Assembly (NCBI GenBank): GCA_017849455.1
Contig: JAFIGX010000013.1
Span: 1 to 64,000, forward strand
Source of the DNA: Pseudobacter sp.
GTDB lineage: Bacteria; Bacteroidota; Bacteroidia; Chitinophagales; Chitinophagaceae
DNA: 64,000 nucleotides
Direction of reading: 5' to 3'
Shown here: positions 55,201 through 63,596 of the stretch, piece after piece
Numbering within the stretch: the first letter of the stretch is position 1
Layout: each line of letters begins with the position of its first letter
Translations under genes and position numbers: made by a program
The notes under the pieces: model-generated
Databases searched by the model: none
What the model was told of the DNA's origin: nothing
Seen by the model: the letters and a program-made list of their open reading frames with translations, nothing else

Positions 55201-55753
55201 GCATGGAGAACCGGCCCGACTTGTCTGTACTCACGCCTTTCTTTTCGCCTTTCACCTGTATGGAGGCAGAGATGACAGGCTCGCCGGTAGCAATGGATAA
55301 TAGCCGGCCAACAAGATCAGTTGCAGGTGGAGTTAACAATTCCTGGATTTCCTTTTGTTTGTTGACTGGTCTTTCTACCAGGAAAATATTCTGTCCATCG
55401 AGGCGATAGGTCAGGGGCTGATCACGCAACAGCATTTGCAGGAATTCTTCCAGCGGCATATTCTTTACCGAGACGGTCACCGGATGCGTCTTTTTCAGGA
55501 TAGACAGATTGCCGGCCACTTCAAAACCTGTTTGTTTTTTGACAGCAGAAAACACTTCCAGCAATGATGCATTGTTGAGCGAAAGCGAAACTGTCTGCGC
55601 TTTGGGCTGCGCGGCAACAGTCATACAAACGATGAAAAGAAGCAATGAAAGCAGTTTCATAAACCTAAGCATTGGAGCCCATAACCGTAGTTGTTCCTTT
55701 CCCGGCATCCATACGGATGGTATGCCACGGCTACTGGTAGCAGTTTTTGACAT
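52268..55753 (-). CDS. SusC/RagA-family TonB-linked outer-membrane receptor with STN domain
   Basis: 1161 aa. A signal helix near 30-52 precedes the STN domain (about 53-128: LSLNNASLLEVFSAVKKQTG). Carboxypeptidase-like sandwich (about 145-240). Plug domain (about 260-400) with VNVVIRGRNTINPNGFTDPL and IERVDVLKDADATAIYGSRG, and a barrel ending in TANIQFTF. As the receptor with an STN domain it can signal to the FecR two genes upstream in the regulatory chain. With SusD and the DUF4397 protein it forms the outer-membrane import part of the ten-gene locus. Confidence 0.95.
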   Translation of the reverse strand: MSKTATSSRGIPSVWMPGKEQLRLWAPMLRFMKLLSLLLFIVCMTVAAQPKAQTVSLSLNNASLLEVFSAVKKQTGFEVAGNLSILKKTHPVTVSVKNMPLEEFLQMLLRDQPLTYRLDGQNIFLVERPVNKQKEIQELLTPPATDLVGRLLSIATGEPVISASIQVKGEKKGVSTDKSGRFSMPGIPDDAILVITSIGFQKLELSVAKLRSMTDGSSYSEGRNLVRKTGQEYIFFLSVADVVLEETVITAYGKTTKRLVTGNISTVKGEDIQRQPVMTVLEALVGRVPGMVVTQTSGNGAAPVNVVIRGRNTINPNGFTDPLYVIDGVPLTFLPATLSTSLASANPGAVQAGLSLTNGENPLLSINPMDIERVDVLKDADATAIYGSRGANGVILITTKKAKTGLTSFNIRISNGTKFNQRYPKMLNTQEYLAIRREALRNDGIAADVYSAPDLVLWDQNKYTDWQRQLIGVGNTLDMNMSVGGGTPQTSYNLSGGYGTTKEIMNNGGKNQRGTLRTTVSHSGVNQKFKLNFGNNIAFTNVKASPPGDLNTIPPNAPDIYNEKGEFNFIPYRGRTTSLFPFSGLKITSESKTYAMQTNLNLSFQPVKGLVLSTAGGFNLSHNENIYIFPKAAKDTFYSSFPGAYYGRSTQTEFNIEPQIAYNTNIGKGNFSVQLIGTYQSITTRAETIQGSNYSNDALMKSYNNAGTKTISEGYKQYKYASTAAILKYVWDNKYVLNLNAKRDGSSRFGPGRQFGNFASAGAAWIASDEAWMQEILPSWVSFVKFRGSVGTTGSDQIGDYEYLSRWGTGISALSPVSLLKYNGMDAFNVLSPLNQEFQWESTWKSELAANLAFLDNRLSVDISVYRNIASNQLTQVSTPLYTGFDFTTMNWQAKIANTGVELELRADLIQKKNMNLSMNFMISRNKNRLVDFPGIENSQYKNNLKVGQSLNSEYLLHYTGIDPMTGAYTFEDRNKDGIVNAPVTLIPVQDNDDRYVVIDRTEKYTGSMGLNFGYKNFSLYTTFVFVNRVRLDPYLNAIVGGMYNMSLPAERLTDHWRNPGDIAKYPRYTTVGTNINITQYIRSDAKYVNGSYMRMGNLSLAYRLPQNWCKKAGLKGVTLGVNSNNLFTITSYKGLDPEVANAFNGTPIPRTITANIQFTF

Positions 55754-55957
55754 AAATTTGTTCCGCCAGCAATAGCTGGACTTGTTTTGGTTAATTAATT
55801 GCCGGACGCATTTGATTCAACCCAAACATTGTCGTCACGGGTCCTAAGCCGTGGCGGTTTTGTTTTATGGGACAAGCAGGAAAGGTCTATTGAAACCCGC
55901 AGGATGCGGAAGGAAAGGTCAATGATTATAGAGTGCTAACCTTAGGTGCAATTATAT
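55754..55957. promoter_or_regulatory. Gap between fecR and susC, probable SusC promoter region
   Basis: 204 bases without a gene. It has a hairpin on the + strand (55833-55856, CGTCACGG / CCGTGGCG with one mismatch) followed by a T-rich run. The other gaps in the operon are far smaller, so this gap is where a separate ECF-dependent start for susC and the genes beyond would be expected. Confidence 0.4.
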
Positions 55958-57115
55958 TTACTGTGCAGTCACTATCAGTTTTCTGCCTTCTTCAAGCCGG
56001 AGGTTCACACCCATATCGCGCAGGCCCCTGATAATGCCTTCCAGGCTCAGGTTCCTTTTCACACCTCCGAACAATTGTATATCGGGCACTCCCTTCTCAT
56101 ACACCACTTCCACATCATACCATCTTTCTATCTGGCGCATCACTTCACTGAAGTTGGTGTGTGTGAAATAGAAGCTGCCATTCATCCAGGCAGTAGCCCC
56201 TTCGATATTGGCACTGGAAACAGTGATTGTTTTTGCGATGGCCGCCTGTTGCCCGGGCGATAAGATTTTAGTTTCATTTTCTTTATTCTTCACCCGCACT
56301 GCTCCATCGATCAGGGTAGTGATGATGCTGTTTTCATTTTCATACGCATTCACATTGAAGGAGGTACCCAGCACTTCCACCTGCACGCGCTGGTCAATAT
56401 TCACCACAAATGGTTGCTTTGCTTTAGGCACCACTTCCAGGTACACTTCTCCCGTTATTTCCACCTTTCTTTCATGTGTATTGAAGGCAACAGGAAAGCG
56501 GATGGAACTGGCGGCATTGAGCCATACTTTGGAACCATCTGGTAAACTGAGTTTATACTGTCTGCCTTTGGGTGTACGCATGGTATTGTACATTGTTGAA
56601 CCGGCATTGCCCTTGTATTGCAAACTGCCATTCACAACAGTGGCGGTGGCTCCGCCTTCCTTCGCCACAATCCCTTCCTGGATATTGTCCAGCACTACTT
56701 GCCTTCCATCATCAAGGGTCAGGATGGCGCCTTCTTTTCCGGCAGCAATATCAGCTACCTGTTGGGCGGTGACCGGCTGCTTATCTTCTCCTCCTTTTTG
56801 CAGGAAGAACCAGGTAGTGGCCCCGAGGATCAATACGGCAGCTGCCGCCACGCGATACCAGTTACGGCGTGGCATGCACCTTACAACCGGCTCTTCTTTT
56901 ATGGCGTCTGCCTGGAAAATAGCCTGGAGGATCTCATGGGAACGCTGCTCCGGCAACTGATGTAATGCAGGCGCCTTGTAGGTCTGCTGTATCAGATCTT
57001 TGATAACTGAAGCCTGCTCCGGATCCTGTATCAACAGGTATAATTCTTCCCGCTCAGCAGAACTTATCCTGTTCTCATACAGTTGTTGAAGCAAATAATG
57101 TAACCGTTCATTCAT
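55958..57115 (-). CDS. FecR-family anti-sigma factor
   Basis: 385 aa. N-terminal sigma-binding helices (1-85), TM helix near 89-106 (VAAAAVLILGATTWFFL), FecR domain (about 190-280: LPDGSKVWLNAASSIRFPVA, GEVYLEVVPKAKQPF) and DUF4974 (about 305-385: MRQIERWYDVEVVYEKG). It partners with the ECF sigma 61 bases upstream. It receives the signal from the STN domain of the SusC downstream and so likely governs the whole locus. Confidence 0.94.
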   Translation of the reverse strand: MNERLHYLLQQLYENRISSAEREELYLLIQDPEQASVIKDLIQQTYKAPALHQLPEQRSHEILQAIFQADAIKEEPVVRCMPRRNWYRVAAAAVLILGATTWFFLQKGGEDKQPVTAQQVADIAAGKEGAILTLDDGRQVVLDNIQEGIVAKEGGATATVVNGSLQYKGNAGSTMYNTMRTPKGRQYKLSLPDGSKVWLNAASSIRFPVAFNTHERKVEITGEVYLEVVPKAKQPFVVNIDQRVQVEVLGTSFNVNAYENENSIITTLIDGAVRVKNKENETKILSPGQQAAIAKTITVSSANIEGATAWMNGSFYFTHTNFSEVMRQIERWYDVEVVYEKGVPDIQLFGGVKRNLSLEGIIRGLRDMGVNLRLEEGRKLIVTAQ

Positions 57116-57176
57116 AATGAGATCATCGTCGTTGGGTATAAAGACAATTGCAAGAGATCAAACTGGTGAGTGCCGG

Positions 57177-57791
57177 CTAAATCTTTTTTTCAGCCAGCCA
57201 TAGAATAAGGAGACTAAGCTCTATCCGCGCGGTGATAAAGGCACGGATAGCTCTTACTGCTGCATCAAAATGTGATTTGGTGGTATGCACTGAAATGCCC
57301 AGCCTGTCGGCCACTTCCTGCTTGGTAAGCCCATTCTGTTTGATGAGTTTATATACTTTCTGCTGTTGCGGGGGAAGTTGATGAATGGCCTGGTGCAGGA
57401 ACTCATTCAATTCTTTTTCTTCGAGGAGGGCGTCGGCCGCTGCCTCATGCACATCCCGTTCTTCCGGGATGACGCCGCCGGTTGCAATGGCCCTGACCGT
57501 GCGCTGCAGGCTGTTGTAGGTATAATTCCGGGCCATCATGAAGAGATACCCTTCCAGGCTGGTGATATCCGGCATATCCAGCCGTTTAGTCCATAGTTTC
57601 ACGAATACATCCTGAACTATCTCTTCTGCTTCAGTAACGGAACCGGTAAGTCGGAGGCCGGTGGAATAGATCAGGTCTTTGTACCGCCAAAAGAGAACGG
57701 TAAATGCCTGTTCTTCTCCCGCTGCGATCCGCCGGAGCAATTCTTTATCGGAGTATTGTACGCTACTATCCATAGGGGCCTTGAAAAGCAA
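57177..57791 (-). CDS. ECF-type RNA polymerase sigma-70 factor
   Basis: 204 aa. Region 2 at about 25-90 (AFTVLFWRYKDLIYSTGLRL, TEAEEIVQDVFVKLWTKRL). Region 4 at about 140-190 (LPPQQQKVYKLIKQNGLTKQ, VADRLGISVHTTKSHFDAAV). First gene of the ten-gene locus. Confidence 0.95.
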   Translation of the reverse strand: MLFKAPMDSSVQYSDKELLRRIAAGEEQAFTVLFWRYKDLIYSTGLRLTGSVTEAEEIVQDVFVKLWTKRLDMPDITSLEGYLFMMARNYTYNSLQRTVRAIATGGVIPEERDVHEAAADALLEEKELNEFLHQAIHQLPPQQQKVYKLIKQNGLTKQEVADRLGISVHTTKSHFDAAVRAIRAFITARIELSLLILWLAEKKI

Positions 57792-57856
57792 GAATACAAT
57801 TTTTTATTGGTAGAAGGCGCGCCCTGTTTACATGAACGGCTCTAATAAAAAAGAAG

Positions 57857-57893
57857 AGGGTGTCTCAAAAGTATGAGGCACCCTTTTTTTTTG
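57857..57893 (+). terminator. Terminator-like hairpin, GAGGGTGTCTCA type
   Basis: AGGGTGTCTCA / TGAGGCACCCT with an AAAGTA loop and nine T, nearly the same as the trxA terminator (41692-41732). No + strand gene ends upstream of it (the sigma gene at 57177-57791 is divergent), so it is an orphan. It could be a remnant of a mobile element end, or a terminator for antisense transcription. Confidence 0.5.
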
Positions 57894-57981
57894 TTGCTCT
57901 CTTGTTAATATTCTCACCAATTACGATTTATACTTATATTGCCAGGTCTTTTAAAATCTACTCTCAACTAAACCAAACTGC

Positions 57982-59277
57982 ATGAGCCCAGTTCTCGAAA
58001 ACATTCTCCGCGGTCTGCTAGGCATGTTCTTTCTCATTTTCGTTTGTTATTTATTGAGCAATAATAGAAAGGCCATCAACTGGAAGCTGGTGATCATAGG
58101 TATTGTAGCGCAGGTCTGTTTCGCGCTCGGCGTGCTGAAAATAAACATCATCAAGATCGTTTTCACCTGGTTGTCGGAGAAGTTCGTGGAGCTGATCAAC
58201 ATAGGCCACAAGGGTATCGAGTTCATGTTCCAGAACCTGGCCAACGACAAGGAAGCCTGGGGCTATGTTTTCGCCATCCAGGTACTTCCCAATATCATCT
58301 TTTTCGCTGCGCTTTCCGCCATGTTCTATTACCTGGGCGTTCTGCAAAAGATCGTGTACGTGTTCGCCTGGCTGTTGAAAAAGTTAGGCGTTTCGGGGCC
58401 TGAAAGTGTTTCGACGGCCGCCAATATTTTCCTCGGACAAACAGAAGCGCCGTTGATGATCCGCCCCTTTCTCGATAAAATGACCCGCTCCGAGATCATG
58501 TGTATCATGGTGGGCGGCTTCGCCAATACCGCAGGCAGCGTACTGGCCGCCTATGTGGGTTTTCTCGGAGGCAGTGATCCTGCCCAGAAACAATATTTTG
58601 CCTTGCACATGCTGAGCCAGTCGATCATGAGCGCACCGGCGGCCATCGTGATCTCCAAGATCCTTTTTCCGCAAACAGAAGAATTTGTAAAGGAACTGAG
58701 AGTGCCCAAAGAAAAGATCGGCGACAACTTTCTCGACGCCATTTCCCTCGGCACTACCGATGGTCTGAAACTCGCTGTGAACGTGGGCGCCATGCTGATC
58801 GTGTTCACGGCACTGATGTATTTCTGTAACTGGATACTCGGCTCTGTCGGCTATTGGTTGAGCATCAACGATGATATTGCGCGGATAACAGGAGGCCGCT
58901 ACGATTCGCTCTCGCTTCAGATGATACTGGGATATGTGTTCTCCCCGGTGGCCTGGATGATCGGGGTGAACAGTAATGAAATGGTGCAGGTAGGACAGCT
59001 ATTGGGAGAGAAAACCATCCTGAACGAGTTCGTGGCTTATATGTCGTTCGGCCACATGAAAGATGCAGGCGTTATTTCCGATCCGAAATCTATTCTCATC
59101 ACTACTTATGCCCTTTGCGGTTTCGCCAATTTTGCCAGTATCGGTATCCAGATCGGCGGTATCAGCCAACTGGCCCCCAATCAGCGAAGGAACCTCACGG
59201 AACTGGGTGTCAAAGCCCTGATAGGCGGCACCATAGCCTGTTTGATGTGTGGTTGTATTGCGGGGGCTTTAATGTAG
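57982..59277 (+). CDS. NupC-family nucleoside transporter (CNT)
   Basis: 431 aa with about ten TM helices. The family motif is visible as NIFLGQTEAPLMIRPFLDKM (about 153-172) with GGFANTAGSVLAAYVGFLGG after it. The C-terminal CNT segment has CGFANFASIGIQIGGISQLA. It takes up nucleosides with H+ or Na+. It lies 137 bases before a futalosine-pathway gene, which may or may not be functional. The N-terminus starts directly with a TM helix. Confidence 0.92.
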   Translation: MSPVLENILRGLLGMFFLIFVCYLLSNNRKAINWKLVIIGIVAQVCFALGVLKINIIKIVFTWLSEKFVELINIGHKGIEFMFQNLANDKEAWGYVFAIQVLPNIIFFAALSAMFYYLGVLQKIVYVFAWLLKKLGVSGPESVSTAANIFLGQTEAPLMIRPFLDKMTRSEIMCIMVGGFANTAGSVLAAYVGFLGGSDPAQKQYFALHMLSQSIMSAPAAIVISKILFPQTEEFVKELRVPKEKIGDNFLDAISLGTTDGLKLAVNVGAMLIVFTALMYFCNWILGSVGYWLSINDDIARITGGRYDSLSLQMILGYVFSPVAWMIGVNSNEMVQVGQLLGEKTILNEFVAYMSFGHMKDAGVISDPKSILITTYALCGFANFASIGIQIGGISQLAPNQRRNLTELGVKALIGGTIACLMCGCIAGALM

Positions 59278-59377
59278 TCTGAACTGGGATTTTTGGGATG
59301 TATGGGATTGATGGGATAGATCAAAAGTTTCGGGTTTATCCCACATATCCCATACATCCCAAAAATCCCAGTTCAGA
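59278..59377. repeat. Tandem-unit palindrome (9-base TGGGATNNN units), perfect 30-bp arms
   Basis: Left arm 59278-59307 and right arm 59348-59377 are perfect 30-bp inverted copies. Each is composed of TGGGAT-containing units of about nine bases. Units continue into the 40-base centre. It lies between the NupC and MqnE genes and begins right at the NupC stop. It would form a very stable RNA hairpin. No T-run follows. Confidence 0.8.
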
Positions 59378-59414
59378 CGTATCTTTGTGTCCCTATCATA
59401 AAAGGCTGTCAAGT

Positions 59415-60584
59415 ATGAACAACTCCGTTGAACAGATCATCGCATCAGAAAAAGATCCGGTACTGAAACCCATCGCCGGCAAGATCATGCGCGCAGAACG
59501 CATCACACCAGAAGAAGGTATCGCCCTGTTTGAAAAAGCCGGCCTCCCCTTTCTCGGCGCGCTCGCTAATTTTGTTCGGGAGCGTCTTCATGGCGACACT
59601 ACTTATTTCAACCGAAATTTTCATATCGAACCTACCAATATCTGTGTGTTCTCCTGTAAGTTCTGCTCTTATTCCCGCCTCTATGCACACCGCGAAGAAG
59701 GGTGGGAACTGACGGCCGACCAGATGCTCAACATCGTGAAAGGATATGATGGTAAACCGGTGACCGAAGTGCACATCGTTGGCGGCGTACATCCCAAGCT
59801 GACCCTTGAATTTTTTGCAGACCTCTTACGCAAGATCAAAACGCACAGGCCCGAACTGCATATCAAAGGCTTCACACCTGTAGAGCTGGATTATATGTTC
59901 CGCAAAGCAAAGCTCAGTGTGGAAGAAGGTATGGCCTATCTTCATGAGGCTGGACTGGATTCACTTCCCGGTGGTGGCGCCGAGATCTTCGATCCCGAGA
60001 TCCGCGAACAGATCTGCGCCGACAAAGTTGATGCAGCAGGCTGGCTCCTCATCCACGAAACAGCGCATAAGCTGGGTATGCACAGCAATGCCACCATGCT
60101 CTATGGACATATAGAAGAGTACCGCCACCGGATCGACCACATGGATCGCCTGCGCCAGTTACAGGATAAAACAGGAGGCTTCAATACTTTCATCCCGCTT
60201 AAATTCCGCAATAAGGACAATGAAATGAGCCATGTGCAGGAATCCACCATCGTGGAAGATATGCGCATGTACGCAGTGGCCAGGTTGTACATGGACAATT
60301 TCCCGCATCTCAAAGCCTACTGGCCCATGCTCGGCAGGCAGAGTGCGCAGCTTACTTTATCTTTCGGTGTGAACGATATCGACGGCACCATCGACGATTC
60401 CACGAAGATCTATTCCATGGCCGGTTCCGAAGAACAAACACCTGCCATGAGCACAGCCCAACTGGTAACACTGATCAAACAGGTTAAACGCAAACCGGTA
60501 GAGCGGGATACCTTGTACCATGTGTTGAGAGATTATTCCAACATCGATATCAAAGAGATCGAATCGAATCCTCTGCTGAACTGA
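59415..60584 (+). CDS. mqnE: Aminodeoxyfutalosine synthase (menaquinone, futalosine pathway)
   Basis: 389 aa from the ATG at 59415. A longer frame back to 59298 reads through the palindrome and is not credible. The radical SAM site CVFSCKFCSYSR (Cys triad) lies about 75-85 after IEPTNI, the MqnE form. HIVGGVHPKLTLEFFADLLR and PGGGAEIFDPEIRE follow. It joins the adenosyl radical of SAM to the carboxyvinyl-oxybenzoate from MqnA to give aminodeoxyfutalosine. The other mqn genes are not in this window. MqnC is the nearest alternative but has a different site sequence. Confidence 0.9.
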   Translation: MNNSVEQIIASEKDPVLKPIAGKIMRAERITPEEGIALFEKAGLPFLGALANFVRERLHGDTTYFNRNFHIEPTNICVFSCKFCSYSRLYAHREEGWELTADQMLNIVKGYDGKPVTEVHIVGGVHPKLTLEFFADLLRKIKTHRPELHIKGFTPVELDYMFRKAKLSVEEGMAYLHEAGLDSLPGGGAEIFDPEIREQICADKVDAAGWLLIHETAHKLGMHSNATMLYGHIEEYRHRIDHMDRLRQLQDKTGGFNTFIPLKFRNKDNEMSHVQESTIVEDMRMYAVARLYMDNFPHLKAYWPMLGRQSAQLTLSFGVNDIDGTIDDSTKIYSMAGSEEQTPAMSTAQLVTLIKQVKRKPVERDTLYHVLRDYSNIDIKEIESNPLLN

Positions 60585-60588
60585 TCTA

Positions 60589-61458
60589 TTATACAGCCTC
60601 CAGCATCCACGTTTGCTGATTGCGGACCCAGTGCTTCACCGTTTCCTCCGTTACTGTTTCAGGCAGGAAGCGCATGGCGCTCAGTTCCTTCACTTTCACT
60701 TCCGCTTTCCGGCTCACCCTGAACCCACAACTGGCAAAGAAGTTACTGGCTTCTTCATAAGTCGCAAATTTATTTTCCTCCACTTTATGTTCCCTGAGAA
60801 AAGCCGACCATCGTTCTTCCAACAGATCACTGCCATCGGTTATGCTTTCGCGTTTGGGATCACGGATATATACATCGCCCGTGATCCAGCAACCACCTCT
60901 TTCATGCAGTACCCGGTGAATGATGCCACATAATTTCCGTTTCTCCTGTTCATCCAGGTACACCAACAATCCTTCATTCACGATAGTGACCGGCCCTGGA
61001 GGAAAAATCTCCATGATCGCCCTGAACTGTTCTTCATCGAGGGCATTCAGTGGCAGGATATGCAGTTCGCCTTTGAAGGCAATGGCCTGAGCTTCTATCA
61101 GCCTGTTCACCAGTTCTTTTTTATTGGCCGATGATTCAGGCAGGTCAGTATCTATGTATACGACAGGGCGGTAGCGGGCGAAAGCCAGGCCACGGCAGGA
61201 AAACCCGGAGCTCAATTCCAGGATATTCGAAGGGTTGACGGTTTCCAGTAATTGGTCCACCGTTTTGTACCGGTTCTCGAAATGAAGAGTGCGTAAGATA
61301 AAAGTGTTCGAACGGCGTTCCTGCAATATGCGTTCCCTTTCTTCTTCGTTCCAGATAAGAGAAGCGGCATCTTTGGCAAATGGGATATCCGTCAATGATT
61401 TCATCATCAGCAAGGTCACTGCCGATGGGCTGATGCTTCTAAAGTCACGAGTTGTCAT
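60589..61458 (-). CDS. Class I SAM-dependent methyltransferase, leucine carboxyl methyltransferase-like
   Basis: 289 aa. SAM-binding motif I is seen as ILELSSGFSCRGLAF (about 79-93) and the acidic tip of strand 2 as VVYIDTDLPE. The middle motif is VTIVNEGLLVYLDEQEKRKL and the C-terminal region is LEERWSAFLREHKVEENKF. This matches the LCM/PPM family. The target is unknown. In bacteria members act on small acids or metabolites. It is convergent with mqnE (4-bp gap) and downstream of the serine deaminase gene, separated by a repeat. Confidence 0.8.
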   Translation of the reverse strand: MTTRDFRSISPSAVTLLMMKSLTDIPFAKDAASLIWNEEERERILQERRSNTFILRTLHFENRYKTVDQLLETVNPSNILELSSGFSCRGLAFARYRPVVYIDTDLPESSANKKELVNRLIEAQAIAFKGELHILPLNALDEEQFRAIMEIFPPGPVTIVNEGLLVYLDEQEKRKLCGIIHRVLHERGGCWITGDVYIRDPKRESITDGSDLLEERWSAFLREHKVEENKFATYEEASNFFASCGFRVSRKAEVKVKELSAMRFLPETVTEETVKHWVRNQQTWMLEAV

Positions 61459-61470
61459 GTGTTTGAAATT

Positions 61471-61576
61471 GGCAGTTGGCAGTTTGCAGTTTGCAGTTTG
61501 CAGTTAGGAAACAGCGTAACTAAATGGAAATTGCATTCTCAGGGTATACCCGACTGCCTACTGCCAATTGCCAACT
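61471..61576. repeat. Tandem-unit palindrome (7-base GGCAGTT/TGCAGTT units)
   Basis: Left: five exact 7-base units from 61471 to 61505 (two GGCAGTT, three TGCAGTT). Right: complement units ACTGCCT, ACTGCCA, ATTGCCA, ACT (61553-61576). Centre of about 47 unrelated bases. It lies upstream of the methyltransferase start (61458), between two minus-strand genes. Confidence 0.75.
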
Positions 61577-61591
61577 AATTCATTCATCCTC

Positions 61592-63022
61592 TCAGCACTC
61601 ACTCAAACTGATCGGGATGTGAACCGCCAGTCCACCTTCAGCAGTCTCTTTGTATTTGAAGCTCATATCACGGGCAGTATCCCACATGGTCCTGATCACA
61701 CCGTCGAGTGAAACGCGGGCGAAATCAGGTGTGCTTTGAAGGGCCAGTTGAGAAGCTGTAATGGCTTTGATAGCCCCCATGGTATTGCGTTCGATGCAGG
61801 GGATCTGGACAAGGCCGGCAATGGGATCGCAGGTAAGTCCGAGGTGATGCTCCATGGCGATCTCCGAGGCCATCATCGACTGCCGCTGTGAGCCGCCCAT
61901 CGCTTCTGTAAGCCCGGCGGCGGCCATGGCGGAAGACACACCGATCTCTGCCTGGCAGCCACCCATAGCCGCAGATATGGTAGCGCCTTTCTTGAAAATG
62001 CTGCCGATCTCGGCGGCAGTGAGCATGAAGCTCATGACCTTATCGTCGTTGTCATGTCCATCGCAGAAAGCCATGAAATATTGTAACACGGCCGGGATCA
62101 CGCCGGCAGCGCCATTCGTGGGCGCTGTGACCACCCTGCCAAAAGAAGCATTCTCTTCATTCACGGCAAGCGCGAAGCAGCTTACCCAGTCGAGCGTATA
62201 TTTGAAATCGTTACCTCCGGCACGGATGGCATCGATCCAGGAATCGTAATCGTGGTAGGTCCTGCCGGCCAGTAATTTCTTGTTGAGGTCGGCAGCGCGG
62301 CGCTTCACATTCAGTCCGCCAGGCAGTATGCCTTGCGTATGGCATCCCCTGTAAATACATTCCCTCATCACCTGCCAGATCCTGAGCGTGCCTGCGCGTG
62401 TTTCACTTTCAGGCCGCCAGCTATTTTCATTTTCCATCACCACTTCACTGATGCTGAGCCCCGTTTTGCGGCACCAGTGCAGCAGGTCGTCTGCTTTATC
62501 GATGGGAAAGGGTAATTCCACGGCAGCACCGCCGGCAGCCTTTTCACCTTCCTTGGTGACAAAGCCACCACCAACGGAATAGAATGTTTCGGCGATCGAT
62601 TCGCCATTGCTGAAACTGGCGAGGAATGTGAGGGCATTGGGATGAAAAGGCAGGGATTCCGTCATGAGGAAGTCGATATCTTCGGCAGGATCGAAATCGA
62701 TCTCATGCTTTCCATGCAGGACCAGCTTCTTCATTTCCGCGATATCGCGCATTTTGGGTTGGATCTCGTGTACATCGAAGGTTACCGGATCATCACCACT
62801 CAATCCGAGTTGAACGGCAATATCGGTACCATGGCCTTTGCCGGTCTTGGCCAGCGAGCCATACAGCAATACGCGGACAGCCGTTACATCGAACAAACGG
62901 CCATTGGATTCGAGCGTTTGGAGAAAACGTTGGGCTGCTCTCCAGGGACCGAGGGTATGCGAACTGGAAGGGCCAACACCTATTTTGAATATGTCGAATA
63001 CGGAAATGGATTCGTGTGGCAA
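61592..63022 (-). CDS. sdaA: L-serine ammonia-lyase, iron-sulfur dependent, single chain
   Basis: 476 aa. N-terminal beta domain starting [20 protein letters not shown]. Alpha domain with [17 protein letters not shown] and [18 protein letters not shown]. Fe-S ligand Cys residues lie around GCHTQG and [19 protein letters not shown]. It deaminates L-serine to pyruvate and ammonia. Full length and intact. It starts at ATG 63022, 33 bases after the FKBP gene stop, so the two could be co-transcribed. Confidence 0.95.
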   Translation of the reverse strand: MPHESISVFDIFKIGVGPSSSHTLGPWRAAQRFLQTLESNGRLFDVTAVRVLLYGSLAKTGKGHGTDIAVQLGLSGDDPVTFDVHEIQPKMRDIAEMKKLVLHGKHEIDFDPAEDIDFLMTESLPFHPNALTFLASFSNGESIAETFYSVGGGFVTKEGEKAAGGAAVELPFPIDKADDLLHWCRKTGLSISEVVMENENSWRPESETRAGTLRIWQVMRECIYRGCHTQGILPGGLNVKRRAADLNKKLLAGRTYHDYDSWIDAIRAGGNDFKYTLDWVSCFALAVNEENASFGRVVTAPTNGAAGVIPAVLQYFMAFCDGHDNDDKVMSFMLTAAEIGSIFKKGATISAAMGGCQAEIGVSSAMAAAGLTEAMGGSQRQSMMASEIAMEHHLGLTCDPIAGLVQIPCIERNTMGAIKAITASQLALQSTPDFARVSLDGVIRTMWDTARDMSFKYKETAEGGLAVHIPISLSEC

Positions 63023-63055
63023 CTGACAATGATTTGATACAAAATTACGGCATCC

Positions 63056-63547
63056 TCACTTCACTTCATAGAGCGTAATATCATAAATGATAACAGGGGT
63101 ATTGGGGGGAACAAGGAAGGTATTGGTGGAAGCATCTTTCTTGCCGGCGCTGCCATAACCGAGCGTGGGAGGCACGAACAATCGTATTTTGGCCCCTGCC
63201 TTGAACATGGGTAACGCGATCCGCCAGGATTCGATGGTGAACTTCAGGTTCAGCACCACGTCATTGTTCTGCTCGAAAACGGTCCCATCCCTGAGGGTGC
63301 CCCGGAAACCTACCCGTACATCGGAGCAAATATTGGGAATAGTGCCTGTTCCATCCTGTAACACCGAGTAGAAAAGTCCGCTGGCATGTGCGGTGGCATT
63401 GATGCCCTGCCCGTTGAGATAATCTGCTACGGCCATCACTTCGGGGGCAGGCGCTACGATATTCCTGGGAGCACAGTCATTTTCTTTCTTGAAGCAGCCG
63501 CCCGACAGGTAAGCGATGCACAACAAACACAGAGCGATTTTCCGCAT
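63056..63547 (-). CDS. FKBP-type peptidyl-prolyl isomerase, lipoprotein
   Basis: 163 aa. Lipobox LSGGC (Cys about 18). FKBP domain about 75-162: VRVGFRGTLRDGTVFEQNND, WRIALPMFKAGAKIRLFVPP, LGYGSAG and VIIYDITLYEV. It isomerises proline bonds in envelope proteins. The short domain is typical of Bacteroidota exported FKBPs. Confidence 0.93.
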   Translation of the reverse strand: MRKIALCLLCIAYLSGGCFKKENDCAPRNIVAPAPEVMAVADYLNGQGINATAHASGLFYSVLQDGTGTIPNICSDVRVGFRGTLRDGTVFEQNNDVVLNLKFTIESWRIALPMFKAGAKIRLFVPPTLGYGSAGKKDASTNTFLVPPNTPVIIYDITLYEVK

Positions 63548-63596
63548 GGGGTGTATTTTGGTTTTGAGCAGTACAGGGTAGACAGTGGGATACAGG

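Noticed and set aside
41692..57893. A full insertion sequence at the GAGGGTGTCTCA sites
   Set aside because: No transposase gene or clear target-site duplication. Kept only as hairpins and as a finding.
59298..59414. N-terminal extension of MqnE
   Set aside because: The extension is translation of the palindrome. The ATG at 59415 begins the family sequence.
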